Positions 24,554 through 35,534 of a stretch of DNA of 64,000 nucleotides are shown here, in pieces. Source of the DNA: Myoxocephalus aenaeus (lineage: Eukaryota; Chordata; Actinopteri; Perciformes; Cottidae); the NCBI GenBank assembly GCA_038501785.1, contig JBAMJR010000350.1, forward strand, positions 2,304,501 through 2,368,500, read 5' to 3'. Position 1 is the stretch's first letter. Each line of letters starts with the position of its first letter. The notes under the pieces were generated by a model, which had not been told where the DNA came from, made no database searches, and was given only the letters and a program-made list of their open reading frames with translations. A program made the translations under genes and the position numbers.

Positions 24554-24629
24554 CAGTGGCGGACCGTGGATTTTCTACCTGCACATTCAGTGGATCAGCT
24601 GTTTAACAGCTGGGCGCAGCCCGCCACTG
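24554..24629. mobile_element. Minimal 76-bp hAT-type MITE, exact 8-bp TSD
   Basis: Begins CAGTGGCGGACCGTGGATTT and ends GCCCGCCACTG. It is flanked by GGTAATAA at 24546-24553 and 24630-24637. The left 50 bp match 9454 (GTGGATTTTCTA, AGTGGATCAGCTGTTT) and the right end matches 17569-17580, so it is an internally deleted member of the same family. Confidence 0.9.
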
Positions 24630-24639
24630 GGTAATAACT

Positions 24640-25687
24640 TGTTATGGTGTTACTTACTTACTTATTTTGTTTGTCATATTCTACATGTTCATATTTTTAT
24701 GTTGTATAACCTTTAACTTTTGCATTGTGTTTATTTTCATGTCCGGTCTAAATGTTTTTGGAATGAATACAAATAAATGTATATACAAGAGTTTGATGAT
24801 CTGTCCAAATTGGTGAATTAATGCAATGTTTCCAGACAAAATAAATACCAAATCTAAAGAAGCAATGCAAAAATGAAAATGAAGATTTACTTAATTATGA
24901 TTATAGCTATTAATCAATCAGCTGCAGGTGGTGGAGATGCTGTGATAATAGTTGCACAGCTTTAAACTGTTGGAAGAGACTTCTGCACAAGAAGAGGTGT
25001 AATAATCAGCACACAAGTGAAAACACCTGTGTGGGTGGACTGTGGCTCACAACCTTGATGCTGAAGTCATCACTGGATCTGCATTTTCATATTCAGGCTG
25101 TAAAACCTGAGTCTAAGAACCCAGACAAGGTAGATCCATAGCGCTCTGGCTACCCAGGGGGCCGTGGGGGGGGGGGGGACGGGCAACTTCACAAACGTTT
25201 CAGTCATGGAGGTTTTTCACACAATATGAGACATTATTAAACTGCAATGACCAATTAAGATAAAAAAATCAAAGTAAAAAATAACACCTGCCAGTCAGTA
25301 ATTGATTAAAAATAAAGAAATTCTAAAACTACACAAAAATATTTGTGGATTCATATAATAGAGTGGAAAAACAATTATTCAAATATGGGATGGACGATAA
25401 CTGGTTCAAGTCTCATATCGAAGCTGGATGTTCTCCCATTCTGATTGTTGCAGTCTGTGGCTCTCGAATAAAGATGTTGTGGGTTTGTAGGTCAGTTGGA
25501 CCCTAGATGAAGGTCCATGACGCACATTAGACAACACTTAGTTCAAAACATCATTTGAAAATGTGATTTATTGAGTCAAACATAATCCAGCGTTCCCTCA
25601 TCAGACAGTGTATAGTCTGACAATGACACACAGCTGCAAAACAATGACATCCAAGAGAAGAGAGAAAGTGCAGCCTCACATGCAAAA
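24640..25687. other. No gene recognised
   Basis: AT-rich; contains a 13-base poly-G at 25166-25178. No coding motif. Confidence 0.45.
25166..25178 (+). repeat. Poly-G run
   Basis: Thirteen consecutive G. Confidence 0.9.
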
Positions 25688-25710
25688 ACACACACACACA
25701 CCACACACAC
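25688..25710. repeat. (CA)n microsatellite, short
   Basis: About 11 CA units with one CC interruption. Confidence 0.85.
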
Positions 25711-25893
25711 CACGTTTTACAGGAATGGCATCTATTCACATTTTAACTGTGCATTGGCTTATATCTCTTTCCCACAGGTGGAGAACTTTGGTTTGTTATT
25801 TTTCTCCACCATTTCCACATCTTTCTAATATTTCTCCCTCTCTCTACCTCCACACTCTTCTAGTCATCCTTCTCTTACTCTTTTTCTCAGGTT

Positions 25894-25899
<6 letters not shown>

Positions 25900-25937
<38 letters not shown>
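25900..25937. repeat. (TC)n microsatellite
   Basis: About 19 TC units, in a pyrimidine-rich stretch that begins near 25780. Confidence 0.95.
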
Positions 25938-25939
<2 letters not shown>

Positions 25940-26026
25940 CTCTCTCTCGACCCAATTACTTCAGTCTTCCTTCATGTCAGATGGCCACACAGATTTGTGA
26001 TCTTTGTCTCTGTTTCTCTCTTTAAC

Positions 26027-26141
<115 letters not shown>

Positions 26142-26253
26142 GCCTCCGTCAGACAGGGAACTGATGCACAAACACACAGAGTAAGAGGATATCAAGCAGG
26201 CATGCTCACCATTAATATTTTACTAATATGACAGTTGGGTATGATGTGATTTG

Positions 26254-26273
26254 ATGTGTGTGTCCGTGTGTGT

Positions 26274-26312
<39 letters not shown>
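26254..26312. repeat. (GT)n microsatellite
   Basis: About 28 units with CC and TA interruptions; opposite orientation to the (CA)n just upstream. Confidence 0.95.
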
Positions 26313-26313
<1 letters not shown>

Positions 26314-26442
26314 TATGCACCCATCACTTTTAATGAGGGCAGACAAAGCATATGGAGAGAGGCAGGGAGGCAAGCCGTTTTACAGTGCCTTTTATTTTCC
26401 CTTTGAGTTCAAGTGTGTGTGCGCACACTGTTTTTTGCCGTG

Positions 26443-26445
<3 letters not shown>

Positions 26446-26475
<30 letters not shown>
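26446..26475. repeat. (GT)n microsatellite
   Basis: About 15 GT units. Confidence 0.95.
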
Positions 26476-26476
<1 letters not shown>

Positions 26477-26559
26477 ACGTACATGCTGAAATACATGTAT
26501 GTTTGTGTGTGAGCTGTGGAAAACAGGGCACAAGTGAAACAATAGTGAGGGACAAGGAA

Positions 26560-26561
<2 letters not shown>

Positions 26562-26624
<63 letters not shown>
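26562..26624. repeat. (GT)n microsatellite
   Basis: About 31 GT units; last of three GT arrays following the 26029 CA array. Confidence 0.95.
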
Positions 26625-26626
<2 letters not shown>

Positions 26627-28419
26627 GCAGATTTCACAGTGAACGCATGGTGTCAGAAAGACAGATGGGTAATGTCAAGTATTTCATAACTGTGAAGTTC
26701 AAACTTTTTCTAGATCTTATTTAACCAGACGCGCTGGCTGAGAACGCATTATTGTTTACAGTAACAGCCTAGGGAGAGTAGTCGGAGAGGGGTGCGAGGT
26801 TACGCATGCACACTCATTCGTACACATACAGAATGTTTTTATTAGAGCTTTCCATGTACGCCACTTAACAATTCTGCTGGAGCATTAAAGGGTTTAATGA
26901 ATTGCTTCAGGGCAATCTGTGCATCACTGCGACATTCATAACAAAAGTAACTGAGGCTTTGTTGTTAAAGTCTTGGTCTGATTTGCTAATGTTTCTTTGT
27001 GGTAGCCTACTATGTGTACAGTGTTCACTTATCATAAGGCTCATTCATACTCATCATCATCTTGTGTATTCATAGAAATGCCAGGGGTGGTAATTCCTGT
27101 CTGGATCCTCAAAAACAGTGTGGCATGGTACTCATTAGCAGCATGTGTTGCTTCAAATTAGTGGATGGGTAGTTAAATAAATCAGGATAACCTTAATTGG
27201 CCACATACAACGAATTTGACTCAGTTTTCTTTTGCACACTCTCTTGATGCACTCGCACAGAAAAAGAAATATGAGCAAGGAAAAACACTCAACTATTTTT
27301 GAAGAAATTGTGGTGTGAACGTAGGATGTTGAAGAGCTGACGCATTGCTGGCTTTAAAAGTTGAAAAATATCAATAATGTATGAACGATGCTTAACTGTA
27401 TTTCAAGCTATTATCTATATAAAGAAGCATTTGAATCATGTCGAGCCAAACTTGACAGCTTGAATACAGAAGGAATATATATTAAACGTTGATTAAAGTT
27501 ACATTTTTATTATAAACCAACATTAAATTTGAACATGTTGCACAACACTTTAAACTTAAATTTGAAATGTGATCCAGTATTAACTTTAAACGTGGACTGG
27601 AGGAGGTTCCTTGAAAAAAGTTAAGGGACAGACCAATTGAGTTTTATGATGCTGCTGCTGTTGAATTTCTCTCTAGATACCGGTTCAGCAAGGAAACTGT
27701 TATGGGGCGGAACAGGACGATTGGATCCATTATTTGGCCAAATTAAATCGCCAACATTTTTTTTTTGAAAAAGAGGAGAAATGAGAGCTTCTCTACACAC
27801 TGACTTTTTAGCAAGCTAGCTAGGAAACAATAACGTTTTTTTTTTTTAAGGAATAAGAAGCAGAGGAAGTGTAGCAGGCTTTGATCAGTTTTAAATCTTT
27901 TAAACCTAGTTTTGCTAAATACTCTCTAATTCCAAATAATCATAGATTAAATGAATCCGTCTGAGTTTCCCGTTAAGATACAGCTACTTTCTGGGACTTT
28001 AATTTTGAAAATATAGCCTCATCCTCAGTTTTCAGTTAAGAGACAGTTACTCTATGGGACTTGTATTATGAAGGGGTGGGGGTCCTTATACTGATTTGGT
28101 ACGACAGTCTTTAAAAACGGGATGCAGGACTGGACCCCAAAAGCATGCTCAAATTTTGGACAATTTTGTTTTTAAATCGGTCTCTTGTGACAAGCTGCAG
28201 GACTAACCCTTTAATTAAGAAAAAAAAAAACTACTGACAACATTCCTTCAGTGCACACCCTCTCAAGTTCAGGTAGAAGTGGTTTACTTCAAAGTTCAGT
28301 TCAAAAGACAAACAAACATAGTTCATAAACCCCCCAAAAAAAGAAGAAAAAAATGTAAACCTCAATAAGATCCATTTTGTATAAATCATTTTGTCCAGTG
28401 CTTCAAGAGCGTGTTTAAA
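26625..28419. other. No gene recognised; left flank of the 7.2-kb hAT
   Basis: Contains the 27342-27380 repeat fragment. No coding motif. Confidence 0.45.
27342..27380 (+). repeat. Short repeat shared with 55210-55250
   Basis: GCATTGCTGGCTTTAAAAG followed by TGAAAAAT..AATAATGT is found at both places. The family is unknown. Confidence 0.6.
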
Positions 28420-28508
28420 GTCTAAAGCAGGGGTGCCCACACTTTTTTGGCTCGCGAGCTACTTTTAAAATGACCAAGTCAAAAAGATCTACCTACATTA
28501 ATAATGCT

Positions 28509-28527
28509 TATATATATATATATATAT
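28509..28527. repeat. (TA)n microsatellite, short
   Basis: About ten TA units just inside the left hAT end. Confidence 0.85.
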
Positions 28528-28674
28528 CATTATTCATGTATAAATATACCGAGTATACTTTATATTTACAATATTGGCGTACCTTGCATAACTGCATGAA
28601 CCCTTATGACACAATACAATTCTGTACATTTTTGGTCATTACATTTTACTCTGATGACTTCACTGAATGGAACA

Positions 28675-28781
28675 GCAGGGTTGCATAGTCCGGACAGTAG
28701 CTGCTGGTAGCCAGCCATCAGTCATGGTGGAACGGTGTTTGGACTTAATATTTTTCATGTGGGAAAAGGCTGACTCTAGGG
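28675..28781 (-). pseudogene. hAT transposase C-terminal remnant
   Basis: The reverse complement reads SAFSHMKNIKSKHRSTMTDG and a few further residues before losing similarity. This FSHMK-IKSK-RS-(L/M)TD block is the conserved C-terminal dimerisation region of hAT transposases of the GTF2IRD2/Charlie-like kind, by recall. It runs towards the left terminal repeat, as expected for a gene reading right to left. The coding sequence stops abruptly at 28781, where the end of another hAT (TAGGGCTGCAAC) begins. Confidence 0.75.
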
Positions 28782-29192
28782 CTGCAACTAACAATTATTT
28801 TCATAATCGACTAATCTATCGACTATTTTTTTGATTAATCTACTAATCTAATGACTATTTCCTATAGCAAATTAAAAATAATAACTCAAAATGTTGGAAT
28901 TTGAACTTTAAATGTATTTGAGTAACGAGATCTGAACATCAGAACATCATCATAACAAATACATTAAATAGTCCTACAAATTAAAGTGCAAATATGCTTT
29001 AAAAGTAAAGAAAAAGTACAAATAAAGTTTTAAAAGTAACTCAAAATAGCAATCAAGCCTCTGAAAGTGCAAAATAACTAAAGAATAATTGCGCTGCAAG
29101 TGACATTCGAAGTCCAAAAGTAAAAAAAATTGTCCATCCTACCCGACAATTAAAGTGCAAGGGTTTAAAAGTAAATCAAAATGACTTATTGC
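28781..29192 (+). mobile_element. Arm of a second hAT element nested in the first
   Basis: Starts TAGGGCTGCAACTAACAATT, followed by ATTAATC/ATCGACTA-rich subterminal sequence. I recall this as the terminal end of a very common teleost hAT family. Imperfect AAAGTGCAA..TTTAAAAGTAA units repeat three to four times at 28975-29180. No opposite end (GTTGCAGCCCTA) was found downstream, so it is an incomplete copy. Confidence 0.7.
29132..29192 (+). repeat. 61-bp direct repeat, copy 1
   Basis: Identical over 61 bp to 35026-35086 (starts GTCCATCCTACCCGAC, ends ATGACTTATTGC). The two copies bound 5.8 kb of inserted DNA. Confidence 0.95.
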
Positions 29193-29551
29193 TTTTATAA
29201 TACGGGTACTTGTGACTTTATAAATAGTAATAGTAAGCTGCCTTTCAGCACAAAATAGTTGTAGCCGGCAAAACGTTGTGTATCGCATTTCAGCGACAGA
29301 GAAAATAGTCCCGGGACGCACATACGGGACTATAAAACTGACGGCCGGTTGAAAGCAGGGTGGAGGATGACACTCAGCCACTGATGTAAAGAAGTGCTCT
29401 CGCTGCTTCTGTCCGTCTTTTCTCCGTCATTTTTCTCCTCCATGATGTTTAGAGAACTTGCCTCGCGTCGGGAAATTACCAACGTAATTATCTCTCACTG
29501 GAAACTATCACGATTTTGTGATCAAACCCTTTTCCTTCCTCATCTTTAGGT

Positions 29552-29738
29552 TAGGGAGGAAGTGACGTGTGTGTTGTCGTTCGTTATGCTAGTGTGGGGG
29601 ATGCTAAGTGAGCTTGTTAGCTGTTCCGTTTGAGCTACTGTTAGCGAAGAGCCCCGTTGCAATCCTGTGAACACTCAAGCAATAAACCTGCAAGTTAAGG
29701 AAACCAACGTCTGCGAGTCGTTACTGCGGACGTGACAA
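29552..29738. mobile_element. Foreign segment in the inverted block, LTR-like
   Basis: About 190 bp with no match in the 4970-5700 copy. It runs from about GACGTGTGTGTTGTCG to ACTGCGGACGTGACA and contains AATAAACC, a possible polyadenylation signal, near its right end. TG..CA ends are possible but no matching flank is visible, and about 200 bp of the host block is missing, so this could be an LTR remnant plus a deletion. Weakly supported. Confidence 0.35.
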
Positions 29739-29792
29739 TATCAAAGTTTACACAAAACATGTTTGGTAACTGTCAAGCTTGAAATGACAACT

Positions 29793-30700
29793 TGTAGCAG
29801 AGAGGGAAAATCAAATGCACAGAACAGCCCTTTACCCTCCCTGACAGGAAAAGGGGATGGAGCCAAAGAGGCAATAAAGGATCACACCTGTGAGGGGGGG
29901 AAACAATCAAGAAACCAAACCTGCATGGAGAGCTGAAAGAGCGAGAAGCGAGAGTGGGAGAAGGCGACGATAAAGTTCCTGTAAGATTCAGTTTTCTGCA
30001 CACCTTAGGCAATGCTTAAAATAGTTGTAGAATAAAGCAACGGGAGCACCTAAGGAAAGAAACCGGCTGAACTCACCAATGTCATGGACACCCAGGAGCA
30101 ACTTGGGAAATAAAGACTGGACCCGGCTTGGATGCCACCGGGGATCTCCATTCCTACCTTTGGATCAAGATAAGTCCCTGCCACCCCTCCTCTTCAGGCT
30201 TGCCTCTCTTGCCTCTCTGTTCCCCAAACAAACGCACACACACACCCCACCATACCCAGAACTGGACTTACATGAACTAAGACATTCACACCTTCCTGCC
30301 CATGCATACACCCCTTTGACCTCCCCCCTTATTCAGTTGTGCGCTGGAGTTTCTTTTATTTAATTAACTTGTGCAGAGACATTTACGTGCTATCTCCGGA
30401 CTCTATTTGAGTCTCTCTTTTTGTTCATGAACCTGATGCCTAAGACCTAATTTGTTTGATTTTGAACAGTTATATAGGAGACTGCACCGCAGTAAAATGT
30501 GAAGAAAAATGTGTTTGGTTTGTGTATTTTGTAAATATTGTGTCTTTTGTAGCAGGGTTAGCAAGCTTGCCAGGTAAACCCTCTAACTATTTCAGGTAGA
30601 TTACACTTTAAATGACAGGGTAGAAGGTGCAATGCTATCCTACTCCCCTGTCTGGAGCCCAACGCCTACCTGTAACGGTTGAAGAGAAACCTACGCTACA
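29793..30700. mobile_element. Solo LTR, 908 bp, with 4-bp TSD
   Basis: Begins TGTAGC and ends GCTACA, the TG..CA inverted ends of an LTR. It is flanked by AACT at 29789-29792 and 30701-30704. Removing it together with one AACT gives GAAATGACAACTAACGGTCGC, which is exactly the reverse complement of the uninterrupted copy near 5122-5142, so the empty site is present in the same window. AATAAA occurs inside. No retroviral or gypsy internal genes flank it; recombination between two LTRs would explain that. The family is not identified. Confidence 0.85.
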
Positions 30701-32359
30701 AACTAACGGTCGCGCAATTTAAATCTACCTGTTATTTTAAGTGCGTACTGATATGGAACGCTCTACATGTAAACAGGCTGTACAGTACTTTATGGCTGAA
30801 TAAAATACACCCCCGTGACTCACTCTCAACCAATCAGAATGCTTGATTTGATCTACCCGTATTATAATAAGCTATAAAAATGCCACTCCAGATTTAGAGC
30901 CACCTGTTGAAAATGGTGGGAACTTTGTGTGTGTAATATCAAAAACGTGAGCAATGGGCGCAGGTTAGAAACCCGCCACTGTGCGCTCCCCTCCAGATAC
31001 CTTTGGGCTCAGTTAACATGCGTTCCTATGGGGCTGCTGCTTGGGGCGCCTGTCACTTTCAGGCTGTTATGTCCAAATGTTTATAATGGGTCAAAAGTCT
31101 TCATTGTATGAACGTGCCAGCATTTTCCTATACGTTTTGACCTTACATTATGTATAGAGAGTGAACATTGTGGGTATGGGTGCAAGAATGCCACTACACT
31201 TATGCGAGCGACAATGTCACCCGCTCTGAACATTCCTTCCAATACACCAATGTAAATCAGAATTATTTAATTGCCAGGTACGTTGAATATGATGAATTAG
31301 ACTCGGTGAAAGGTGCATAACGAACAATAAGACAATAGAACAATACAAATATTATAAAAACAATAAACATAGTGCAATAGATGAATATGGTAAATAACAA
31401 ACAGATAACAGTACTTGAAAACAAGTATATATTAAAAAAATAAAAACAGATTTGAGCTGTTTACTAAGGTTGAGATAGAATATTGTTTTATAGTTTAAAT
31501 GGGATTTGAATGCTCAATAATTCCAATAATTCATGAAATATGTGGACCATTTTAAAATTTGAATGGAGTTTCTACGTGAATATATGAATGAGTAGCTTTC
31601 AGCATTGACACCAGCATGGACAACAAAGCTGGACTAATGAAGGTAAATACTAGACGTGATTGTTATATGTAATTATGTAAAAAAATGTTGTCGACATTTT
31701 GTGTGTGTACTGATAACCCAACTTAAATTCCTGCCAGTTTTAATTGGGATAAATGTGTATAATGTATTACCTTTTACCTTTAGTATTTCATTTTAATATG
31801 ACCACACATGGTTCTCTGCAGAATGGAGACATGGTAAGCTCTATTCTGTACCTATAATATATCCCATTCAGTTATATATCCTTTTCAAATGCATTCTCCT
31901 ATAAAATGTTGTCATGGCACCAAAAGCCCAGAGAGCCATTTTAGCACGGGGAAATGTTGCATTTTTGTTGAAGGGTCAAGCTGGGAACAGTCAGGCCATT
32001 TCAACGTGGCCTCAATGAATGGAAACTTCACCCAGGCTTTCAACTGGGGCTGAAAAGCTTTCGCAAGAGCGTGAAACACATATCAAATTGGACCAGGCCA
32101 TTCTCTGTTAATCCAGTATCTTTATGTTGTCCATTTTGCATACACAATAGATATGGCCAGTGGAGTTCGACAAAAGGGATCCGGGGACAGACGAAGAAGA
32201 GCGAGAGAGAGAAACGATAAAATGAAGTAAAGAGAGAACAATAAAGATACGGAGAAGGAAAGGGAATAACAGCCAAGTAAAGAGAATAATTCACAGAAAA
32301 CATAAGTGTGCGTGCCTGTGAAAGTGAAGGTAAGGCAAAGGGAAAAAATGGTAGTGAAG

Positions 32360-32361
<2 letters not shown>

Positions 32362-32396
<35 letters not shown>
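32362..32396. repeat. (GT)n microsatellite
   Basis: About 17 GT units, next to GA-rich sequence. Confidence 0.95.
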
Positions 32397-32398
<2 letters not shown>

Positions 32399-32468
32399 AC
32401 AGCGAGAGAGAGAGAATAAGGACCGGGCAGTCTGAGGCCAGACACTGAAACAAAATTGTGCTAAATGT

Positions 32469-32470
<2 letters not shown>

Positions 32471-32509
<39 letters not shown>

Positions 32510-32510
32510 C
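32471..32510. repeat. (GT)n with a short GC end
   Basis: About 17 GT units ending in GCGCGCGC, a Z-DNA-prone alternation. Confidence 0.95.
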
Positions 32511-32560
32511 ATTCACTTCACTTTCTGCAGACATGCAAGCCTTAAACTCCTTTTAGCTTG

Positions 32561-32611
<51 letters not shown>
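32561..32611. repeat. (TC)n-(CA)n compound microsatellite
   Basis: Six TC units, then about 19 CA units. Confidence 0.95.
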
Positions 32612-32612
<1 letters not shown>

Positions 32613-33267
32613 CATTAGCAGCAGGACATGACATTTCTGGACCATTCCGGCCAGTCGTGTGGAAGAGGAGGGGGGGAGATGAAATAATCCTTAATTCGTC
32701 ATTTTGACCAGAATTCCTACTCATTCACCATTAGAATTGAGGGGAAATAAGTCCTGAGAGTTTATTGAGGAGAAATTGACAGTACAGAGAGGACTGCATC
32801 CACAAAGTCACAAAACAAACCACGTGACTGAGGAGGCAAACCGCCACCATGGTGGGGGCCCAGAAGAGCAACGTGTGAAATTTACATCCGAAGTCCCGCG
32901 ATGATAACACTATTGTTTTCACGTAGATGGCACATGTTGGCCACGTGTCAAACCTTCACACTTAAAAAGGTAAGGTCGGGGAGCAGATGGATTTGTCTGT
33001 CACCCGACTCAGGGTCATAGCAGCACGCCCGCTTAACCGCCAACACACATGCTATGACATGCGATTACTCTGAGAAGCCACAGATGGGGAAATACAAAAA
33101 AGACACTCGTCTACCCGTCTCTGCTCGTACACGCATGCATCTAGACGCCGCTGGTGCAGCCTGGTAGCAAGCTGCTGGTTAATCACTGTGCTAATGTCAC
33201 TAAGCTGATTGGTCAGTCAGGTCATTTTGATGTTTGACGGAGAAACCACAAGGCTAGATGACTAACT

Positions 33268-33269
<2 letters not shown>

Positions 33270-33302
<33 letters not shown>
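33270..33302. repeat. (CT)n microsatellite
   Basis: About 16 CT units. Confidence 0.95.
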
Positions 33303-33304
<2 letters not shown>

Positions 33305-34179
33305 TCATCCATCTATGCTGGCTGGGTTTACGTGCATTTTTTCTTTATTTCTTACATATTGACATTAATAATGTAAAATCTGCCTTGCCTGAATACACCA
33401 AACCGGCTGCAGATAACAGGGTTTCATATCCCCCTGACATCCCCCGTTATTTGCGATGTTCACTCAAATTACTATAATTAATTTTTTGCTTGTGGGAGTG
33501 GACGTAGATGTGACCACACGTTACAGCAACAAATGCAAAATCTGATCCGGTGAGTGTGGGATTTTGTGACGCACAGCTAGCGGTCACATTGCCCATAACA
33601 CTGCCAAGTGCAACCTTAAATATTTGGAATACTCAAGTACAATACGATCATTCCTACAACCCTTTGACAGCAACCATGATAAGAACATAAGAACAAAATA
33701 ATGAAATATACCATCAATATTTAGTCGTTATAATAACGCAAAAAAACGTTATCCTTTTGATAAAGGTGCATCGTAACAACCTGTTCTTCAAATCCATTTT
33801 GTGTTTCTTCTTTCATGTCTTCTCTTTCTTGCCCTCTATTATCTTCTAATTCTTTCTCTCCCTCTCTCTCCTGCAGAATGATTGCTAACGTGACGACTGA
33901 CATACAGTTTGTTGGTTTGGCACTTTCCCTCTCTCAGAGGGCACTTGGCCTGCGAGACTGAAAGAGGGTGGATAAAAAGGATAGATAGAGAGCAATGAAG
34001 GTAGAAATACTGCGAAAAAAATATCCACTTCCTCGCTCTTTCCCCTCCTCTCTATTACCGCTTTCCGTCTCCCCTCTTCCCCTTTCCACCCTCTCGTTCT
34101 CTGCTGGCCTTTCCATCGCATAGATCAGAAACCCTGCCACCACAACAGAAAGGGAAGAAAAAACACTTTGTGATAACTT

Positions 34180-34420
34180 TGGCAGGTGAGAAGGAGGGAG
34201 GCAGAGAACAAAAACACACACACAGAGATAGAGAAAGATGACAGAAGAAAAGGAGACAGGCTGGGAAATGAGACGGAGAGAAAGGAAGAAAGGGGGCAGG
34301 GGGGTCTGTTTGGATTCTCCATTAAAAGAATCAACGGCAGCCCAGGAGAGAGAGAGATGGATGAAAAGACAGAGAAACTGTGAAAGAAGGAGACGACGGG
34401 TTAATCTTTCTCTCTATCAC
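34180..34420. repeat. Purine-rich tract
   Basis: The plus strand is dominated by A and G over about 240 bp, preceded at 34020-34110 by a pyrimidine-rich stretch. Confidence 0.65.
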
Positions 34421-34507
34421 TCTCTCTGACACACAATCCAGTATCGATGAGAGCTGAATTGATAGTATAATTCTGGCAAAGCCCTACCACCTGCGGTACA
34501 GAAACAG

Positions 34508-34509
<2 letters not shown>

Positions 34510-34586
<77 letters not shown>

Positions 34587-34592
34587 CGAGAG
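34510..34592. repeat. (GT)n-(GA)n compound microsatellite
   Basis: About 32 GT units, then GAGAGAGAGAGAGCGAGAG. Confidence 0.95.
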
Positions 34593-35025
34593 TTTGAGGT
34601 AGAGGCAGAAGAGGATTATTTTTCTTACTGACCACAGAAGGGCAGGGTGCTTACAAGAGAGCATCCTTTGTATCAGGGATGAAAATTTAAAAGGAATATA
34701 TCGAGTTAATATATGATTAAGATGTACATTTCAAATAAATCAGTCAGAGATATGTCAAATTTTGTGTAAACATGGCGATTTCTTGTATTAGAAGAAGAAG
34801 AATTACTTCCCCGGGGGAAAATAAAAAGTTCCCTTTATTATTTTGTGCAAATACAGGCCCGAAATATACACATGCACATACATTAAGGCCCACAGACATA
34901 AGGGAGATAACGTGAAAAAGGGGTTTAGTGCCTTGCTCAAGGATGAGGATGAGAGAAAGTAAAATATACATTTTGTAAGAGAGTCTTAAAAGGTCAAAAT
35001 GCAGAGCATGTCCTTCGATATAGTA

Positions 35026-35086
35026 GTCCATCCTACCCGACAATTAAAGTGCAAGGGTTTAAAAGTAAATCAAAATGACTTATTGC
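35026..35086 (+). repeat. 61-bp direct repeat, copy 2
   Basis: Exact copy of 29132-29192. It is followed immediately by the hAT transposase side of the outer element. Confidence 0.95.
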
Positions 35087-35123
35087 AATAAATCATTTTT
35101 GTCCCACGTCTTGCTGCTCCCTC

Positions 35124-35534
35124 TCAGAGGAACACAGAATTTACACACGTTTTAAATTGTAATGCAGAAACGTGAGCATGTTGACATGCTCTTAGTTGGT
35201 TGTATTCTGCATCTTTAACACCATGGAGAAACTCCTTTATCTCTGGACAGAGCTCTATAAGCCATCTCACATCAGTGTGTCCACAGAGTGGCCGCAGTTC
35301 TTCTTCAGATGCGCACGCAACAGCCGTCTTTGAAGAGCTGTCGCGCGAATAGACGATCTTCGTTGCCACATGCGTGATCTCTTTCATGTTTAGCATTGTA
35401 GCGCATAATGCGTGTTGGTGTATTATGCAGTGGTAATTAAGGAAGTCGGGGAAAACATCGTCCTCCGTGCACTTAACTATAAATCCATTCAAGCGGCAGA
35501 CCATTGCGAGCGCAGTGTCCGTGGTGATTGACAT
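35124..35534 (-). pseudogene. hAT transposase core remnant
   Basis: A 136-residue minus-strand frame with hAT landmarks in order: TTDTALAMV near residue 4 (the TTDGAPAMVG block of the family), HCIIHQHALCA near residue 34, and HTDVRWL near residue 86 followed by EIKEFL. In hAT enzymes of the GTF2IRD2/Charlie-like group these lie in the catalytic domain, where transposon DNA is cut. The Asp of TTD is present. The N-terminus, including the BED-type zinc finger, is absent: only about 100 bp separate the ATG from the transposon end, and an upstream in-frame stop precedes it. The frame ends beside the 61-bp repeat, about 6.3 kb from the C-terminal piece at 28675-28781. Confidence 0.75.

Larger units (their letters stand above)
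29186..30870 (-). repeat. Inverted copy of the hAT block 4970-5700, interrupted twice
   Basis: Read on the minus strand, this region follows 4970-5700: CTTATTGCTTTTATAATAC, CACAAAATAGTTGTAGCC, GGTTGAAAGCAGGGTGGAGG, CTCCATGATGTTTAGAGAAC, then after a foreign segment ATCAAAGTTTACAC and CAAGCTTGAAATGACAACT, then after a solo LTR ACTAACGGTCGCGCAATTTA through ATCTACCCGTATTATAAT. No terminal TAGGGTGACCA ends are present, so it is a partial copy. Confidence 0.85.
30880..35025. other. About 4 kb without recognisable TE ends inside the hAT
   Basis: Looks like ordinary non-coding DNA of this genome: AT-rich 31000-32000, then purine- and pyrimidine-rich tracts and dinucleotide arrays to 34600. The frames seen here are dominated by CA/GT translation and low-complexity runs. 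I cannot say whether it is another degraded transposon or captured host DNA. Confidence 0.45.

Noticed and set aside
25403..25480. GGTTCAAGTCT followed by CTGGATGTTCTCCC, resembling a tRNA-derived SINE B box and body
   Set aside because: No A box at the right distance, no tail and no target duplication.
28781..35025. Possibility that the second hAT (TAGGGCTGCAAC) is complete and spans the whole insert
   Set aside because: No opposite GTTGCAGCCCTA end and no matching 8-bp flanks could be found by reading.
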